DNA of 50,701 nt, from contig CALUTF010000011.1 of the NCBI GenBank assembly GCA_944323595.1, positions 1 through 50,701 on the forward strand, in the 5' to 3' direction. A program made the translations under genes and the position numbers. Shown piece by piece: positions 7,758 through 17,864 of the stretch. The stretch comes from Candidatus Gastranaerophilales bacterium. GTDB taxonomy: Bacteria; Cyanobacteriota; Vampirovibrionia; Gastranaerophilales; Gastranaerophilaceae. The notes under the pieces were generated by a model. That model saw only the letters and a program-made list of their open reading frames with translations. It did no database searches and was not told the DNA's origin. The stretch's first letter is position 1. Each line of letters starts with the position of its first letter.

Positions 7758-7970
7758 CTGGAATTTTTTACAATTCCTCGTGTAAAAGGTTAGTAGGTAG
7801 AAAGTAGAAGGTATTAATATGTGTAAGTCTGTTTTGTATATCTTTCTTATATATCTATAAAGTAAAATTTATATATCAAATTGCGCAGTATACGATTTTT
7901 TGTAATAAAAATTTACATTGCTATTTAGACGTTTATTATATAATTTTTAGAAGAAACAGAAAGGACATTT

Positions 7971-8441
7971 ATGAAAATAGCAATATATCCGGGGAGTTTT
8001 GACCCCATAACCAAAGGACATTTGGATATTTTGAAGACAGGAGCCGGAATATTCGACAAAGTAATAATTGCAGTTGCCAAAAATTCTGAAAAACACGGCT
8101 TTTTAACTATAGATGAACGCGTAAAATTAATCAGGGAAAGCATTACGGATTTAAGTAATGTGGAAGTCGACTGCTTTGACGGTTTAACCGTAAACTATGC
8201 AAAAAAATGCGGTGCGCAGGTCTTAATCCGCGGTCTGCGTGCGGTTTCTGACTTTGAATATGAATTGCAGCTATCTCAGGCTAACAGTGCACTTGATTCC
8301 GATATAAAGACTGTATTTTTAACTACAAAACCTAAATACAATTTTATTTCTTCAAGTACAATCAGAGAAATACTTCTGAATGGCGGAGATATCTCAAAGT
8401 TTGTTCCTGAGCCTGTTTTTGAATATTTGACCAATCGTTAA
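7971..8441 (+). CDS. coaD: Phosphopantetheine adenylyltransferase
   Basis: 156 residues, normal length. CoaD transfers AMP from ATP to 4'-phosphopantetheine to give dephospho-CoA, the penultimate step of coenzyme A synthesis. The nucleotidyltransferase signature is clear: YPGSFDPITKGHLDIL carries the T/HxGH motif, RGLRAVSDFEYELQ is the conserved substrate-binding segment, and ISSSTIRE is the C-terminal motif binding ATP phosphates. AAAGGA precedes ATG 7971 and a TATAAT lies at 7939-7944. The next gene, for a coiled-coil protein, has its own promoter. Confidence 0.95.
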   Translation: MKIAIYPGSFDPITKGHLDILKTGAGIFDKVIIAVAKNSEKHGFLTIDERVKLIRESITDLSNVEVDCFDGLTVNYAKKCGAQVLIRGLRAVSDFEYELQLSQANSALDSDIKTVFLTTKPKYNFISSSTIREILLNGGDISKFVPEPVFEYLTNR

Positions 8442-8469
8442 GATATTTAAGCATAGCGGAATTAATTAT

Positions 8470-8498
8470 TTGACAATTATTTCAGGCTTATGTAGAAT
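8470..8498 (+). promoter_or_regulatory. Near-consensus sigma70-type promoter
   Basis: TTGACA (8470-8475), a 17-base spacer and TAGAAT (8493-8498). Transcription should begin near 8505, leaving a leader of about 15 bases before GTG 8521. Confidence 0.75.
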
Positions 8499-8520
8499 GT
8501 AAGTATTAAGAAAGGTATAT

Positions 8521-9135
8521 GTGACAAACATGCAACAAAACGGAGTATACGATTTACTAAAATTACTGGAAATATCATTGGATGAGGGGTTCCCTATCAT
8601 TCCGAGAAGATATACTATTGTTAAAACAAAAGAAATAGAAACATTAATAGACAGAATATATGCGGCATTGCCTGTTGAAGTTCAGGAGGCACGTGCATTT
8701 TTAAGACGCAGAGAAGAACTTCAGCTTGAAGCACAGCAAAAAGCCGAACGAATTATAAATGACGCACAAATGGAAGCAGACAGAAAACTCAGCGAGGCTG
8801 ATTTTATCAAAGCTCTTGAAAAAGAAGGTATTAGAATCAGAACTCAAGTACAAGAAGAATGCGAAGAAATTAAACGCAAAGCTATGGAAGAAGCTGAAAA
8901 TATCAGAATTCAGGCAACAGAAGAAGCTATGAAAACCAGAGAGGGTGCAGAACTTTATGCAGAACAGGTTCTCACTAATCTGGAACGCGATTTGACCCAG
9001 CTGCAACAGGTTGTTAAAAACGGTCAGGTCTATATGGAAAAACTAAGAGCAGATAATTACGGTGCTTATGATTATTCATCTTCATACAGCACTCGCGATT
9101 CAGCTCCTAAAATGGCTGATTACAAAATAAATTAA
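8521..9135 (+). CDS. DivIVA-like coiled-coil protein
   Basis: 204 residues. GTG 8521 is preferred to ATG 8530 because AAAGG ends five bases before it. The N-terminal part (VYDLLKLLEISLDEGFPIIP, about residues 7-28) is followed by a long heptad-rich charged coiled coil (about 60-180) and a Tyr/Ser-rich tail. This layout, and the place after coaD, recall the cyanobacterial DivIVA-like division protein often annotated as 'ATP synthase F0 subunit B-like' because of its coiled coil. It is not an ATPase subunit: it has no membrane segment. A role in septum or pole organisation is inferred. Confidence 0.6.
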   Translation: MTNMQQNGVYDLLKLLEISLDEGFPIIPRRYTIVKTKEIETLIDRIYAALPVEVQEARAFLRRREELQLEAQQKAERIINDAQMEADRKLSEADFIKALEKEGIRIRTQVQEECEEIKRKAMEEAENIRIQATEEAMKTREGAELYAEQVLTNLERDLTQLQQVVKNGQVYMEKLRADNYGAYDYSSSYSTRDSAPKMADYKIN

Positions 9136-9160
9136 TTTTTTAATAAAATCAATTTTTCTG

Positions 9161-9194
9161 AAAGAGTATCCGAAATCTCGTTTACTCTTTTTTT
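9161..9194 (+). terminator. Rho-independent terminator
   Basis: AAAGAGTA (9161-9168) pairs with TACTCTTT (9183-9190) and is followed by more T. It closes the coiled-coil gene. Confidence 0.7.
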
Positions 9195-9230
9195 ATGCAT
9201 GTTTTATGCTTATTGTTTGTTTACAATTAG

Positions 9231-9259
9231 TTTGCATTTTATTTTTTTTGTTTTATGAT
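9231..9259 (+). promoter_or_regulatory. Promoter of the rpmG-tRNA-Trp-secE-nusG-rplKA run
   Basis: TTTGCA (9231-9236), 17-base spacer, TATGAT (9254-9259). Start expected near 9266, just before the leader hairpin. Confidence 0.55.
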
Positions 9260-9275
9260 GTTAGCATAAGCCGAA

Positions 9276-9309
9276 AAAATAGAATGTGATATCTCTCACA
9301 TTCTATTTT
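9276..9309 (+). promoter_or_regulatory. 14-bp leader hairpin upstream of rpmG
   Basis: AAAATAGAATGTGA (9276-9289) and TCACATTCTATTTT (9296-9309) pair perfectly around a six-base loop. It lies within the expected 5' leader, directly before an AAAAAGGAG. It is followed by A rather than a T-run, so it looks more like a leader structure (protection, attenuation or protein binding) than a terminator. Confidence 0.6.
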
Positions 9310-9348
9310 AAAAAGGAGAAAAGTAATAACTAAATAAGGAATAAAACA

Positions 9349-9516
9349 ATGGGTATCAAAGGAAAAAATGACAGAATGGTAGTTCTTGCTTGTGAAGATT
9401 GCAAAGAAAGAAACTACACAACAGTAAAAAATAAGAAAAATACAAAAGACAGACTTGAGTTGAGCAAATACTGCCCGACTTGCAAAAAACATACCAACCA
9501 CAAAGAAACTAAGTAA
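9349..9516 (+). CDS. rpmG: Ribosomal protein L33
   Basis: 55 residues, the usual size. L33 sits near the E site of the large subunit. Zinc-ribbon cysteines are retained ([10 protein letters not shown] and [11 protein letters not shown]), so this is the zinc-containing (C+) form. The family signature [12 protein letters not shown] then [14 protein letters not shown] is clear. It starts the conserved block L33, tRNA-Trp, SecE, NusG, L11, L1. It is too short for many gene finders. Confidence 0.93.
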   Translation: MGIKGKNDRMVVLACEDCKERNYTTVKNKKNTKDRLELSKYCPTCKKHTNHKETK

Positions 9517-9620
9517 CGCGCGCGCACTCAGGGAGCCGACTTTGCGGCGTTGATTGAAAAGCAGGGTAAATGGCACTTTGGCAGTGAGCGAGCAAGACGC
9601 GGGGACATTATCCCCGGTGT
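9517..9620 (+). other. Structured GC-rich spacer between rpmG and tRNA-Trp
   Basis: This 104-base spacer is much more GC-rich than its surroundings and holds two small hairpins: GCCG/CGGC around 9537-9550 and GGGGA-CATTA-TCCCC (9601-9615), the latter six bases before the tRNA. Possibly processing signals for release of tRNA-Trp, or a remnant of another RNA. No open reading frame of note. Confidence 0.4.
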
Positions 9621-9693
9621 GCGTCCTTAGTTCAGTTGGTAGAACGTCGGTCTCCAAAACCGGATGTCGAGGGTTCGAGTCCTTCAGGGCGCG
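9621..9693 (+). tRNA. trnW: tRNA-Trp (anticodon CCA)
   Basis: A full cloverleaf: acceptor arm GCGTCCT (9621-9627) with AGGGCGC (9686-9692) and discriminator G; anticodon arm TCGGT-CTCCAAA-ACCGG with anticodon CCA; T arm GAGGG-TTCGAGT-CCTTC. The 3' CCA is not encoded. Its place between rpmG and secE is a common bacterial arrangement. Confidence 0.95.
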
Positions 9694-9722
9694 ATTTATA
9701 AAAATAAAATAAGGATTTTACT

Positions 9723-9947
9723 ATGATAGGCTCAGAAAATGCTACTCCGGCATGGATGGCACAAACAATTAATTCAATACAAACATACTTCCGCGGTGTT
9801 AAAACCGAATGGGGTAAAATTAACTGGCCTGAAAGACGTCAGGTAGTTACAGAAACAATTTTTGTTATCGCAATAGTTTTTGTATTTACCGTTGCAGTTT
9901 ATTTAATGGATATAATTTTTAAAGGGTTACTCAGTTTAATCAAGTAA
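9723..9947 (+). CDS. secE: Preprotein translocase subunit SecE
   Basis: 74 residues with a single membrane span, the short form typical outside Enterobacteria. The amphipathic segment YFRGVKTEWGKINWPERRQV carries the conserved W-P motif that clamps SecY. The membrane helix follows (about residues 45-66: TIFVIAIVFVFTVAVYLMDII). SecE stabilises SecY in the inner membrane. It lies 30 bases after tRNA-Trp and 22 before nusG. Confidence 0.95.
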   Translation: MIGSENATPAWMAQTINSIQTYFRGVKTEWGKINWPERRQVVTETIFVIAIVFVFTVAVYLMDIIFKGLLSLIK

Positions 9948-9969
9948 CTTACAAAGAATAAGGTGGCTT

Positions 9970-10608
9970 ATGACTAAAAAAGAAAAATCTATGGAAGAAG
10001 AATTGAACGAAGATTTGCAGGCGGAAAGAGAAGAAGCTGAAGCTAAGGCTCAGGCTGAAGCAGAAGCTAAAAAAGCTAAGAAAAATCAAAAACGCTGGTA
10101 CATCGTTCATACATATTCAGGACACGAAAATAAGGTTAAGGTGAACCTTGAAAAACGTATTGAATATATGAATATGGGCGAAAAAATCTTCAGAGTTGAA
10201 GTTCCTCAAAAAACAGTTACTCAGGTTAAATCCGGCAAAAAACAAGAAAGAGAAGAAAAAATCTTCCCTGGTTATGTTCTTGTTGAAATGATTATGGATG
10301 AAGACAGCTGGTATGTTGTAAGACACACTGCAGGTGTTACAAAGTTTGTCGGCTCCGCTAAAAGACCTATTCCTGCAAAAGACAGCGAAATTAAAAAGAT
10401 TATTAACCGCTCTACATCTACAACTCAAAAAATTGAGCTTGATGTTAAAGCCGGCGACAAAGTCAGAATTATCTCCGGACCGTTCGCAGACTTTATCGCA
10501 GATATTATTGAAGTTTATCCTGACAAGTATAAACTTCGTGCAAATGTTTCAATCTTCGGACGTGAAACTCCGGTTGAACTTGAATACAAACAAATTAACA
10601 AATTATAA
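9970..10608 (+). CDS. nusG: Transcription antitermination factor NusG
   Basis: 212 residues. A charged Glu/Ala/Lys-rich extension of about 40 residues precedes the NGN domain (WYIVHTYSGHENKVKVNLEKRI; later FPGYVLVEMIMDEDSWYVVRHTAGVTKFVG). The KOW domain is at the C-terminus (KAGDKVRIISGPFADFIADI). NusG binds RNA polymerase, reduces pausing and couples to the ribosome or Rho. AAGGTGG gives a strong ribosome binding site. The acidic N-terminal extension is longer than in E. coli NusG, as in some other phyla. Confidence 0.95.
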   Translation: MTKKEKSMEEELNEDLQAEREEAEAKAQAEAEAKKAKKNQKRWYIVHTYSGHENKVKVNLEKRIEYMNMGEKIFRVEVPQKTVTQVKSGKKQEREEKIFPGYVLVEMIMDEDSWYVVRHTAGVTKFVGSAKRPIPAKDSEIKKIINRSTSTTQKIELDVKAGDKVRIISGPFADFIADIIEVYPDKYKLRANVSIFGRETPVELEYKQINKL

Positions 10609-10630
10609 TAAACAATCAGTACAAAGAAAC

Positions 10631-10658
10631 GTGGAAGGGACGCCCCCGCTATAACCAC
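10631..10658 (+). promoter_or_regulatory. L1-type leader hairpin, copy 1 (before rplK)
   Basis: GTGG (10631-10634) pairs with CCAC (10655-10658) and GGG (10637-10639) with CCC (10645-10647), leaving a 2-base versus 7-base asymmetric internal loop (AA opposite GCTATAA) and a 5-base apical loop. The same architecture recurs before rplA. In other bacteria L1 represses the L11 operon by binding a leader that resembles its 23S rRNA site, so this is a candidate L1 site. It ends a few bases before the AAGGAG of rplK. Confidence 0.6.
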
Positions 10659-10672
10659 AAAAGGAGAAAAAA

Positions 10673-11098
10673 ATGGCAAAAAAAGTAGTAGGAAAAATTA
10701 AGCTTCAAATTGAAGCCGGTAAAGCAAATCCGTCACCACCGGTTGGTCCTGCACTGGGTCAACATGGTGTTAATATCATGGATTTCTGCAAGCAGTTCAA
10801 TGCTAAAACCGAATCACAAGCAGGATATATTATCCCGGTTGTTATTGATGTTTACGAAGACAGAAGCTTCTCTTTCGTAACTAAATCACCTCCGGCTCCT
10901 GTTTTAATTAAAAAGGCTTTGAATCTCTCTAAAGGTTCAGCAGCTCCAAACAAAGATAAAGTTGCTGAAATTACAAGAGAACAGCTTGAAGAAATTGCAA
11001 AAATTAAAATGAATGACTTGAACGCAACAACTATGGAAGCTGCAGTGAACATGATTAAAGGTTCTTGCAGAGCTATGGGTGTTACAGTTAAAGAATAA
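10673..11098 (+). CDS. rplK: Ribosomal protein L11
   Basis: 141 residues, full length. L11 binds the GTPase-associated centre of 23S rRNA. Signature segments are present: [37 protein letters not shown], then [15 protein letters not shown] and the C-terminal RNA-binding region [25 protein letters not shown] (quoted in part; spans residues about 112-136). AAGGAGAAAAAA before the ATG gives the ribosome binding site. Preceded and followed by the repeated leader hairpin. Confidence 0.97.
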   Translation: MAKKVVGKIKLQIEAGKANPSPPVGPALGQHGVNIMDFCKQFNAKTESQAGYIIPVVIDVYEDRSFSFVTKSPPAPVLIKKALNLSKGSAAPNKDKVAEITREQLEEIAKIKMNDLNATTMEAAVNMIKGSCRAMGVTVKE

Positions 11099-11101
11099 TG
11101 T

Positions 11102-11129
11102 ATGGAAGGGTTTTACCCGTTATTACCAT
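11102..11129 (+). promoter_or_regulatory. L1-type leader hairpin, copy 2 (before rplA)
   Basis: ATGG (11102-11105) pairs with CCAT (11126-11129) and GGG (11108-11110) with CCC (11116-11118), with AA opposite GTTATTA (7 bases) and a 5-base apical loop. The helix and loop lengths are identical to copy 1, and the outermost pair changes from G-C to A-U, a compensatory change. It lies between rplK and rplA. Confidence 0.6.
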
Positions 11130-11146
11130 GAAAGGAAAAATTAAAA

Positions 11147-11872
11147 ATGGCAAAATTAACTAAAAAACAAAAGAAAATGCAAGAAATGCTTGAGGGTTTT
11201 GAACAGCCTTCATCAGCAGTAAATGCAGTTAAAAAATTACAGGAAATTTCAAAAGAAGTTTCTAAATTTAACGAAACAGTAGAATGCCACATGAGATTAG
11301 GTATTGACGTTCGTCAAGCTGACCAGCAAATCAGATCTACAGTTGTATTGCCTGCAGGTCTCGGTAAAGAAGTCAGAGTTTGCGTTATCGCTAAAGGTGC
11401 TAAAGTTACTGAAGCAAAAGATGCAGGTGCTGATTTTTACGGTACTGAAGAAATTATCGATAAAATTTCAGGCGGCTGGTTTGAATTTGATACATTAATC
11501 GCAACACCTGATTGTATGGGTATGTTAGGTAAATTAGGACGTGTTTTAGGTCCGAAAGGCTTGATGCCAAACCCTAAAACAGGTACTGTTACTTTAGATA
11601 TAGCTAAAGCAGTTAAAGATGCTAAAGCTGGTAAAGTTGAATTCCGTGCTGATAAACAGGGTATGATTCACTGCCCTATCGGTAAAGTTCAATTTAGCGA
11701 AGAAGATTTAATTAAAAACTTTGCAACATTGGCTGATGCTATTTTAAGAGCAAAACCATCTTCTGCAAAAGGTACTTTTGTTAAGTCAGTTTATCTGGCA
11801 ACAACAATGGGACCTGGTATTAAATTAGATCCTAAAAACCTTGCTGCTGAAGTTAAAGAAGTAATTGCATAG
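11147..11872 (+). CDS. rplA: Ribosomal protein L1
   Basis: 241 residues, usual length. L1 forms the mobile stalk near the E site and is the translational repressor of the L11 operon in bacteria studied. Family features are clear: [35 protein letters not shown], and the signature [19 protein letters not shown]; the C-terminal part matches [22 protein letters not shown] lies before ATG. It ends the unit with a strong terminator; rplJ and rplL do not follow. Confidence 0.97.
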   Translation: MAKLTKKQKKMQEMLEGFEQPSSAVNAVKKLQEISKEVSKFNETVECHMRLGIDVRQADQQIRSTVVLPAGLGKEVRVCVIAKGAKVTEAKDAGADFYGTEEIIDKISGGWFEFDTLIATPDCMGMLGKLGRVLGPKGLMPNPKTGTVTLDIAKAVKDAKAGKVEFRADKQGMIHCPIGKVQFSEEDLIKNFATLADAILRAKPSSAKGTFVKSVYLATTMGPGIKLDPKNLAAEVKEVIA

Positions 11873-11890
11873 GTATTTATACTTAATATA

Positions 11891-11926
11891 AAAAAGGTAC
11901 TCTCTTATATAGAGGGTACCTTTTTT
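11891..11926 (+). terminator. Strong terminator after rplA
   Basis: AAAAAGGTACTCTCT pairs with AGAGGGTACCTTTTT over 15 bases with one G-U and continues into a T-run. Confidence 0.9.
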
Positions 11927-11953
11927 GTGCTATAATTTTGTGAGGGAGGTTTT

Positions 11954-12574
11954 ATGAAAAAGGGGCTATTTATTACATTTGAGGGAGCTGACGGATGCGG
12001 CAAGACAACACAGCTTAAGCTTGCGGCAGAATATTTACAAGAAAAGGGACAGTCTGTTTTGATTACCAGAGAGCCGGGGGCAAAGGGGCTTGGTGAAAAA
12101 TTACGTGATATTCTTCTAAATTATGACGGAATAGTGTCTGACAGATGTGAATCATTTCTTTTTCTTGCGGACAGGGCACAGCATATAGATACCATTGTTC
12201 TGCCGGCGGTTGATGCCGGAAAAATTGTTCTTTGCGACAGGCATATAGATAGCACGGCGGCTTATCAGGGCTATGGCAGGGGACAGGATTTAGATCAGAT
12301 AAATAGCTTAAATATGATTGCTACAAATAACAGAAAACCGGATTTGACTATTGTGTTCGATATTGATGCTGACACTTCAATGCAGCGTGTGGGCGAACAG
12401 AAAGATCGCATGGAAAGTGCAGGTATTGAATTTTTTAACCGTGTAAGAGACGGGTATTTAAAAATCGCCCAAAAAGAGCCTGATAGAGTCAAGGTTCTTG
12501 ACGCTTCAAAATCAATAGATGAAATTCATCAGGATGTAATTAAACTAATAAATTCTCTTTTACGGGTGTTTTGA
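11954..12574 (+). CDS. tmk: Thymidylate kinase
   Basis: 206 residues. Phosphorylates dTMP to dTDP. P-loop FEGADGCGKTTQ (residues 9-20), the TREPG motif at about 39-43, the DR motif with substrate residues in LCDRHIDSTAAYQGYGRG, and the Arg-bearing lid in GEQKDRME. An extended -10 TGC-TATAAT (about 11928-11936) lies just past the preceding terminator, and GAGGGAGG precedes the ATG. The 3' end overlaps the convergent gene by 35 bases. Confidence 0.95.
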   Translation: MKKGLFITFEGADGCGKTTQLKLAAEYLQEKGQSVLITREPGAKGLGEKLRDILLNYDGIVSDRCESFLFLADRAQHIDTIVLPAVDAGKIVLCDRHIDSTAAYQGYGRGQDLDQINSLNMIATNNRKPDLTIVFDIDADTSMQRVGEQKDRMESAGIEFFNRVRDGYLKIAQKEPDRVKVLDASKSIDEIHQDVIKLINSLLRVF

Positions 12575-13172
12575 CAACATCTATAACATTCAACTCTCTA
12601 AAATGTGAGACAATTTTGATATTGTCAGGATTTTTTGCCTTTTCTCTTGCAAGTATTGCACCGATAATTGCTTCCAGCTGGGACATCGGCATCATATTAA
12701 CAGGCAGACTATCAAAGCCCCATTCGTATTTCAAAACCTGTTGCAGAAATTTGCAGTCCGCAGGTGTTCTTTCTCTAAAGCATGAATTCATGTGCAGGCT
12801 TTGACGGGTAAGGTATAATTCAAATCGGTTTACTTCAATACCCTGCTCATCAAGTGATTTAAAATACTCAGCGCCGCGAGTGGAATATCTTTGAGTCCAG
12901 TTATCCTGATTAGGCATCAAAGGATTTGTTGCAACCATCTGGTATGGCTTGGATAGTACTCTCCACTTTCCGTTGAGCATGGTCTTATCCCACGGGAGAG
13001 AGGCACAGATTTTTGATTGTTTCAGTGATGAAAAATTTTCAAAAAAATGGATTATGTCATTCATTTTATAAAATTTATCAATCATAATTATGTTATTGGT
13101 TTCATCAAGTATCGCAAGTCCTGTATCAAGTGTTGAGCCTGCTGATAATGATAATCCTACATAATAGTTCAT
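12540..13172 (-). CDS. Unknown protein, possible RNase H-like fold (DUF429-like)
   Basis: About 211 residues. ATG 13172 is chosen over TTG 13187 because GGAG lies about ten bases before the ATG. The N-terminus MNYYVGLSLSAGSTLDTGLAILD resembles the first strand pair of RNase H/actin-like folds, and the C-terminal QLEAIIGAILAREKAKN helix resembles the DUF429 family, but acidic catalytic residues are not convincingly visible. Treat function as unknown. It is the last gene of the adk-map-SMR run and overlaps tmk tail-to-tail. Confidence 0.55.
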   Translation of the reverse strand: MNYYVGLSLSAGSTLDTGLAILDETNNIIMIDKFYKMNDIIHFFENFSSLKQSKICASLPWDKTMLNGKWRVLSKPYQMVATNPLMPNQDNWTQRYSTRGAEYFKSLDEQGIEVNRFELYLTRQSLHMNSCFRERTPADCKFLQQVLKYEWGFDSLPVNMMPMSQLEAIIGAILAREKAKNPDNIKIVSHFRELNVIDVVKTPVKENLLV

Positions 13173-13190
13173 AATATATTTCTCCAAAAT

Positions 13191-13508
13191 TTATGTTGAA
13201 CTTAATTTTAAACCGGTTACACCGATTATAATTACAAGTGTGAATATTATTTTGGCGGCTGAGAGATGCTCGTTAAAGAACAATATTCCTATCGCACTTA
13301 TGCATATAATCCCTACTGCCGACCAAATTGCATAAACTATGCTGACATCCAGTTCTTTAAGAGACATTGACAAACTGGCAAAACATAAGATGTATGCAAG
13401 AAACATTAAAATAGTCGGAACAATTTCTGACATACCGTTTGATAGTTTCATCATAGTTGTACCGAAAACTTCAAGTAAAATTGCTGCGATTAAATATATC
13501 CAGCACAT
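13191..13508 (-). CDS. Small multidrug resistance (SMR) family transporter
   Basis: 105 residues and four membrane helices, as in EmrE, QacC and SugE. The essential membrane Glu is at position 13-14 (AAILLEVFGTTMMKLSNG), and VYAIWSAVGI with FFNEHLSAAKI match the family. SMR proteins work as dimers, exchanging protons for cationic drugs, polyamines or guanidinium. The motif YAIWSAVG is nearer EmrE/QacC than the SugE/Gdx guanidinium exporters. Its GGAG ribosome binding site lies inside the end of map, so the two are coupled. Confidence 0.9.
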   Translation of the reverse strand: MCWIYLIAAILLEVFGTTMMKLSNGMSEIVPTILMFLAYILCFASLSMSLKELDVSIVYAIWSAVGIICISAIGILFFNEHLSAAKIIFTLVIIIGVTGLKLSST

Positions 13509-13510
13509 AA

Positions 13511-14263
13511 TTACTCCATAAGCTTTGTCATAATCATCGGTTCGTCATCCGTAGCCAGAACTGTATGTTCAAAATGTGCGGATGCCTTATTATCAGCAGT
13601 GCTTACAGTCCATTCATCGTCTGCAACAACTACTTCATCGCATCCGAGGTTAAGCATCGGTTCAATAGCGATTACGTAGCCCTGTTTTATCAGCGTGTGG
13701 TCACCGACTCTGTAATTATATAAAAATGGTTCTTCATGCATACTTCTGCCGACACCGTGACCTCCGTATTGTCTTACAATACCGTATTTTTCACGGTTAG
13801 CAACTGCTTCAATTGCGCCGGAAATATCATCAAGTACATTCCCTGCACGCATTTTTTCAATACCTGCATAGAGAGCTTCTTCAGTTACTTGCATCAGTTT
13901 TTGTTTCTCTTCGGAAATTTTTCCGACAGCGTATGTCCATGCACTGTCGCCGACGAACCCGCCGTAAGTGGCTCCGACATCAATGCTTATGATATCACCT
14001 TCTTTTAATACTACGTCTGCAGATGGGATTCCGTGTACGACCTGTTCATTAATTGATGTACAGATGGCGCCGGGGAAGCCGTGATAACCGAAAAATGTTG
14101 GTATTGCACGATTTTCTTTAATTACCTTTCTGGCGATATTATCAAGTTCCAGTGTACTTATGCCCGGTTCTACCACTTCTTTCATCTTCTGGTGAACAAG
14201 CGCTACAATATGACCTGCATGGCGTAATCTTTTTATGTCATCTTTTGATTTACGATTAATCAT
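13511..14263 (-). CDS. map: Methionine aminopeptidase, type I
   Basis: 250 residues. Removes the N-terminal Met from nascent proteins. Metal ligands and active-site motifs are all visible: YHGFPGAICTSINEQVVHGIP (catalytic His), ISIDVGATYGGFVGDSAWTY (two Asp), GHGVGRSMHEEP (His) and IAIEPML plus FEHTVL (Glu residues). There is no N-terminal zinc-finger extension. It follows adk, an order conserved in many genomes (secY-adk-map), though secY is not here. Confidence 0.96.
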   Translation of the reverse strand: MINRKSKDDIKRLRHAGHIVALVHQKMKEVVEPGISTLELDNIARKVIKENRAIPTFFGYHGFPGAICTSINEQVVHGIPSADVVLKEGDIISIDVGATYGGFVGDSAWTYAVGKISEEKQKLMQVTEEALYAGIEKMRAGNVLDDISGAIEAVANREKYGIVRQYGGHGVGRSMHEEPFLYNYRVGDHTLIKQGYVIAIEPMLNLGCDEVVVADDEWTVSTADNKASAHFEHTVLATDDEPMIMTKLME

Positions 14264-14289
14264 TTGTTCTTCTTTCTAGTGTGCAAATT

Positions 14290-14949
14290 TTATTTAATAA
14301 CTTCAAGCAGTCTTTCCCAAACTGTATCAATGTCGCCGTTTGCATCAATACTTTTCAAAACGCCTTTATTTTTATAGTAATCAATAAGAGGTGCTGTTTC
14401 GTTGTTGTATGTATCAAATCTTGCCTGAGCAACTTCTCTTGTATCATCTTTACGTTGAGTTAGTTGTGCACCGCATTTGTCACATGTATTTTCTTTTTTT
14501 GGTGCTTTAAAAGCGAGGTTGTAAATTTCTCCGCAAACAGGGCAGGAGCGGCGGTTTACTATTCTTTCAACCAGAATGCTTGTATCTATATCAAAGTATA
14601 CTGCAATAAATTTTCTGTCAGCGTCTTTGTCAATTTCCTCATTCATTTTTTCAAGCTGTTCTGCCTGTTCTACACTTCTTGGAAATCCGTCGAGGATATA
14701 TCCATTTTGACAATCGGCTTGAGAGAGTCTGTTTTTGATAATTCTTGAAACCAATTCAACAGGAACAAGCTGACCTTTATCAATGTAAGCTTTAGCTTCT
14801 TTTCCGGCTTCTGTTTCACCTTTAATTTCTGCTCTTAACAAAGATCCGGTGTCAACGTGCGGAAATTTCAAATATTCTGCAAGTCTGTTTGTTTGAGTAC
14901 CTTTTCCGCATGCAGGCGGTCCTAAAAAAATAAGTTCTTTTTTGGTCAT
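14290..14949 (-). CDS. adk: Adenylate kinase (zinc-lid form)
   Basis: 219 residues from ATG 14949, chosen because GAGAGG lies five bases upstream; an upstream in-frame ATG at 14979 has no such site. Interconverts ATP+AMP and 2 ADP. P-loop LGPPACGKGTQ, AMP-binding HVDTGSLLR and GFPRSVEQAEQLE, and a lid with four cysteines (SCPVCGEIY and TCDKCGAQL) that would bind structural zinc. Long-form enzyme. Confidence 0.96.
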   Translation of the reverse strand: MTKKELIFLGPPACGKGTQTNRLAEYLKFPHVDTGSLLRAEIKGETEAGKEAKAYIDKGQLVPVELVSRIIKNRLSQADCQNGYILDGFPRSVEQAEQLEKMNEEIDKDADRKFIAVYFDIDTSILVERIVNRRSCPVCGEIYNLAFKAPKKENTCDKCGAQLTQRKDDTREVAQARFDTYNNETAPLIDYYKNKGVLKSIDANGDIDTVWERLLEVIK

Positions 14950-15049
14950 AAAAACCTCTCTTTCATCTAATTTATACAATAATTTTACATCAAGACTGGT
15001 TTTATTTCAAGAAACGATAAATGCAAAATACTGTCTTACCGCTACAAAG

Positions 15050-15120
15050 CAAACAGATATTATTTTCGGAAAACACGTTCATTAGTATTTGTGCTATCGC
15101 CCTCAAATAATATCTGTTTG
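15050..15120 (-). repeat. Conserved 39-nt-loop hairpin element, copy 1
   Basis: Perfect 16-base arms CAAACAGATATTATTT (15050-15065) and its complement (15105-15120) enclose a 39-base loop. Read on the minus strand (the gyrB sense) the loop begins GAGGGCGATAGCAC and ends CCGA. The same loop length and ends, inside a different stem, occur at 34491-34569 after folP. It lies 40 bases after the gyrB stop and upstream of adk, so it probably forms in the gyrB 3' UTR. Confidence 0.7.
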
Positions 15121-15159
15121 TTTTTGTATAAAGATTAATAAAAAGTCGTTTTAAATAGT

Positions 15160-17718
<2,559 letters not shown>

Positions 17719-17864
17719 TTATACCTCTATTGTAGCATAAACATACGATTTTTTCCAAAATTATTTACCTTTTGAAATATTGTCTTAACAGATTAATAGA
17801 TGTGTATATTTATTTTTTTGATATTGTTTTTTATTTTAGAAATGTAATTAAAAGGAGTTTAAAC

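Noticed and set aside
8521-9135. Annotation of the coiled-coil protein as ATP synthase subunit b
   Set aside because: The likeness is only coiled-coil composition: no membrane helix is present and there are no other ATP synthase genes nearby.
10334-10654. Open frame of 106 codons overlapping nusG and the rplK leader
   Set aside because: It is out of frame within nusG, has no ribosome binding site, and its end covers the structured leader.
13191-13508. Acquired drug-resistance cassette (SMR transporter)
   Set aside because: It is embedded and translationally coupled in a housekeeping run with map and adk, with no mobile element and no change in composition.
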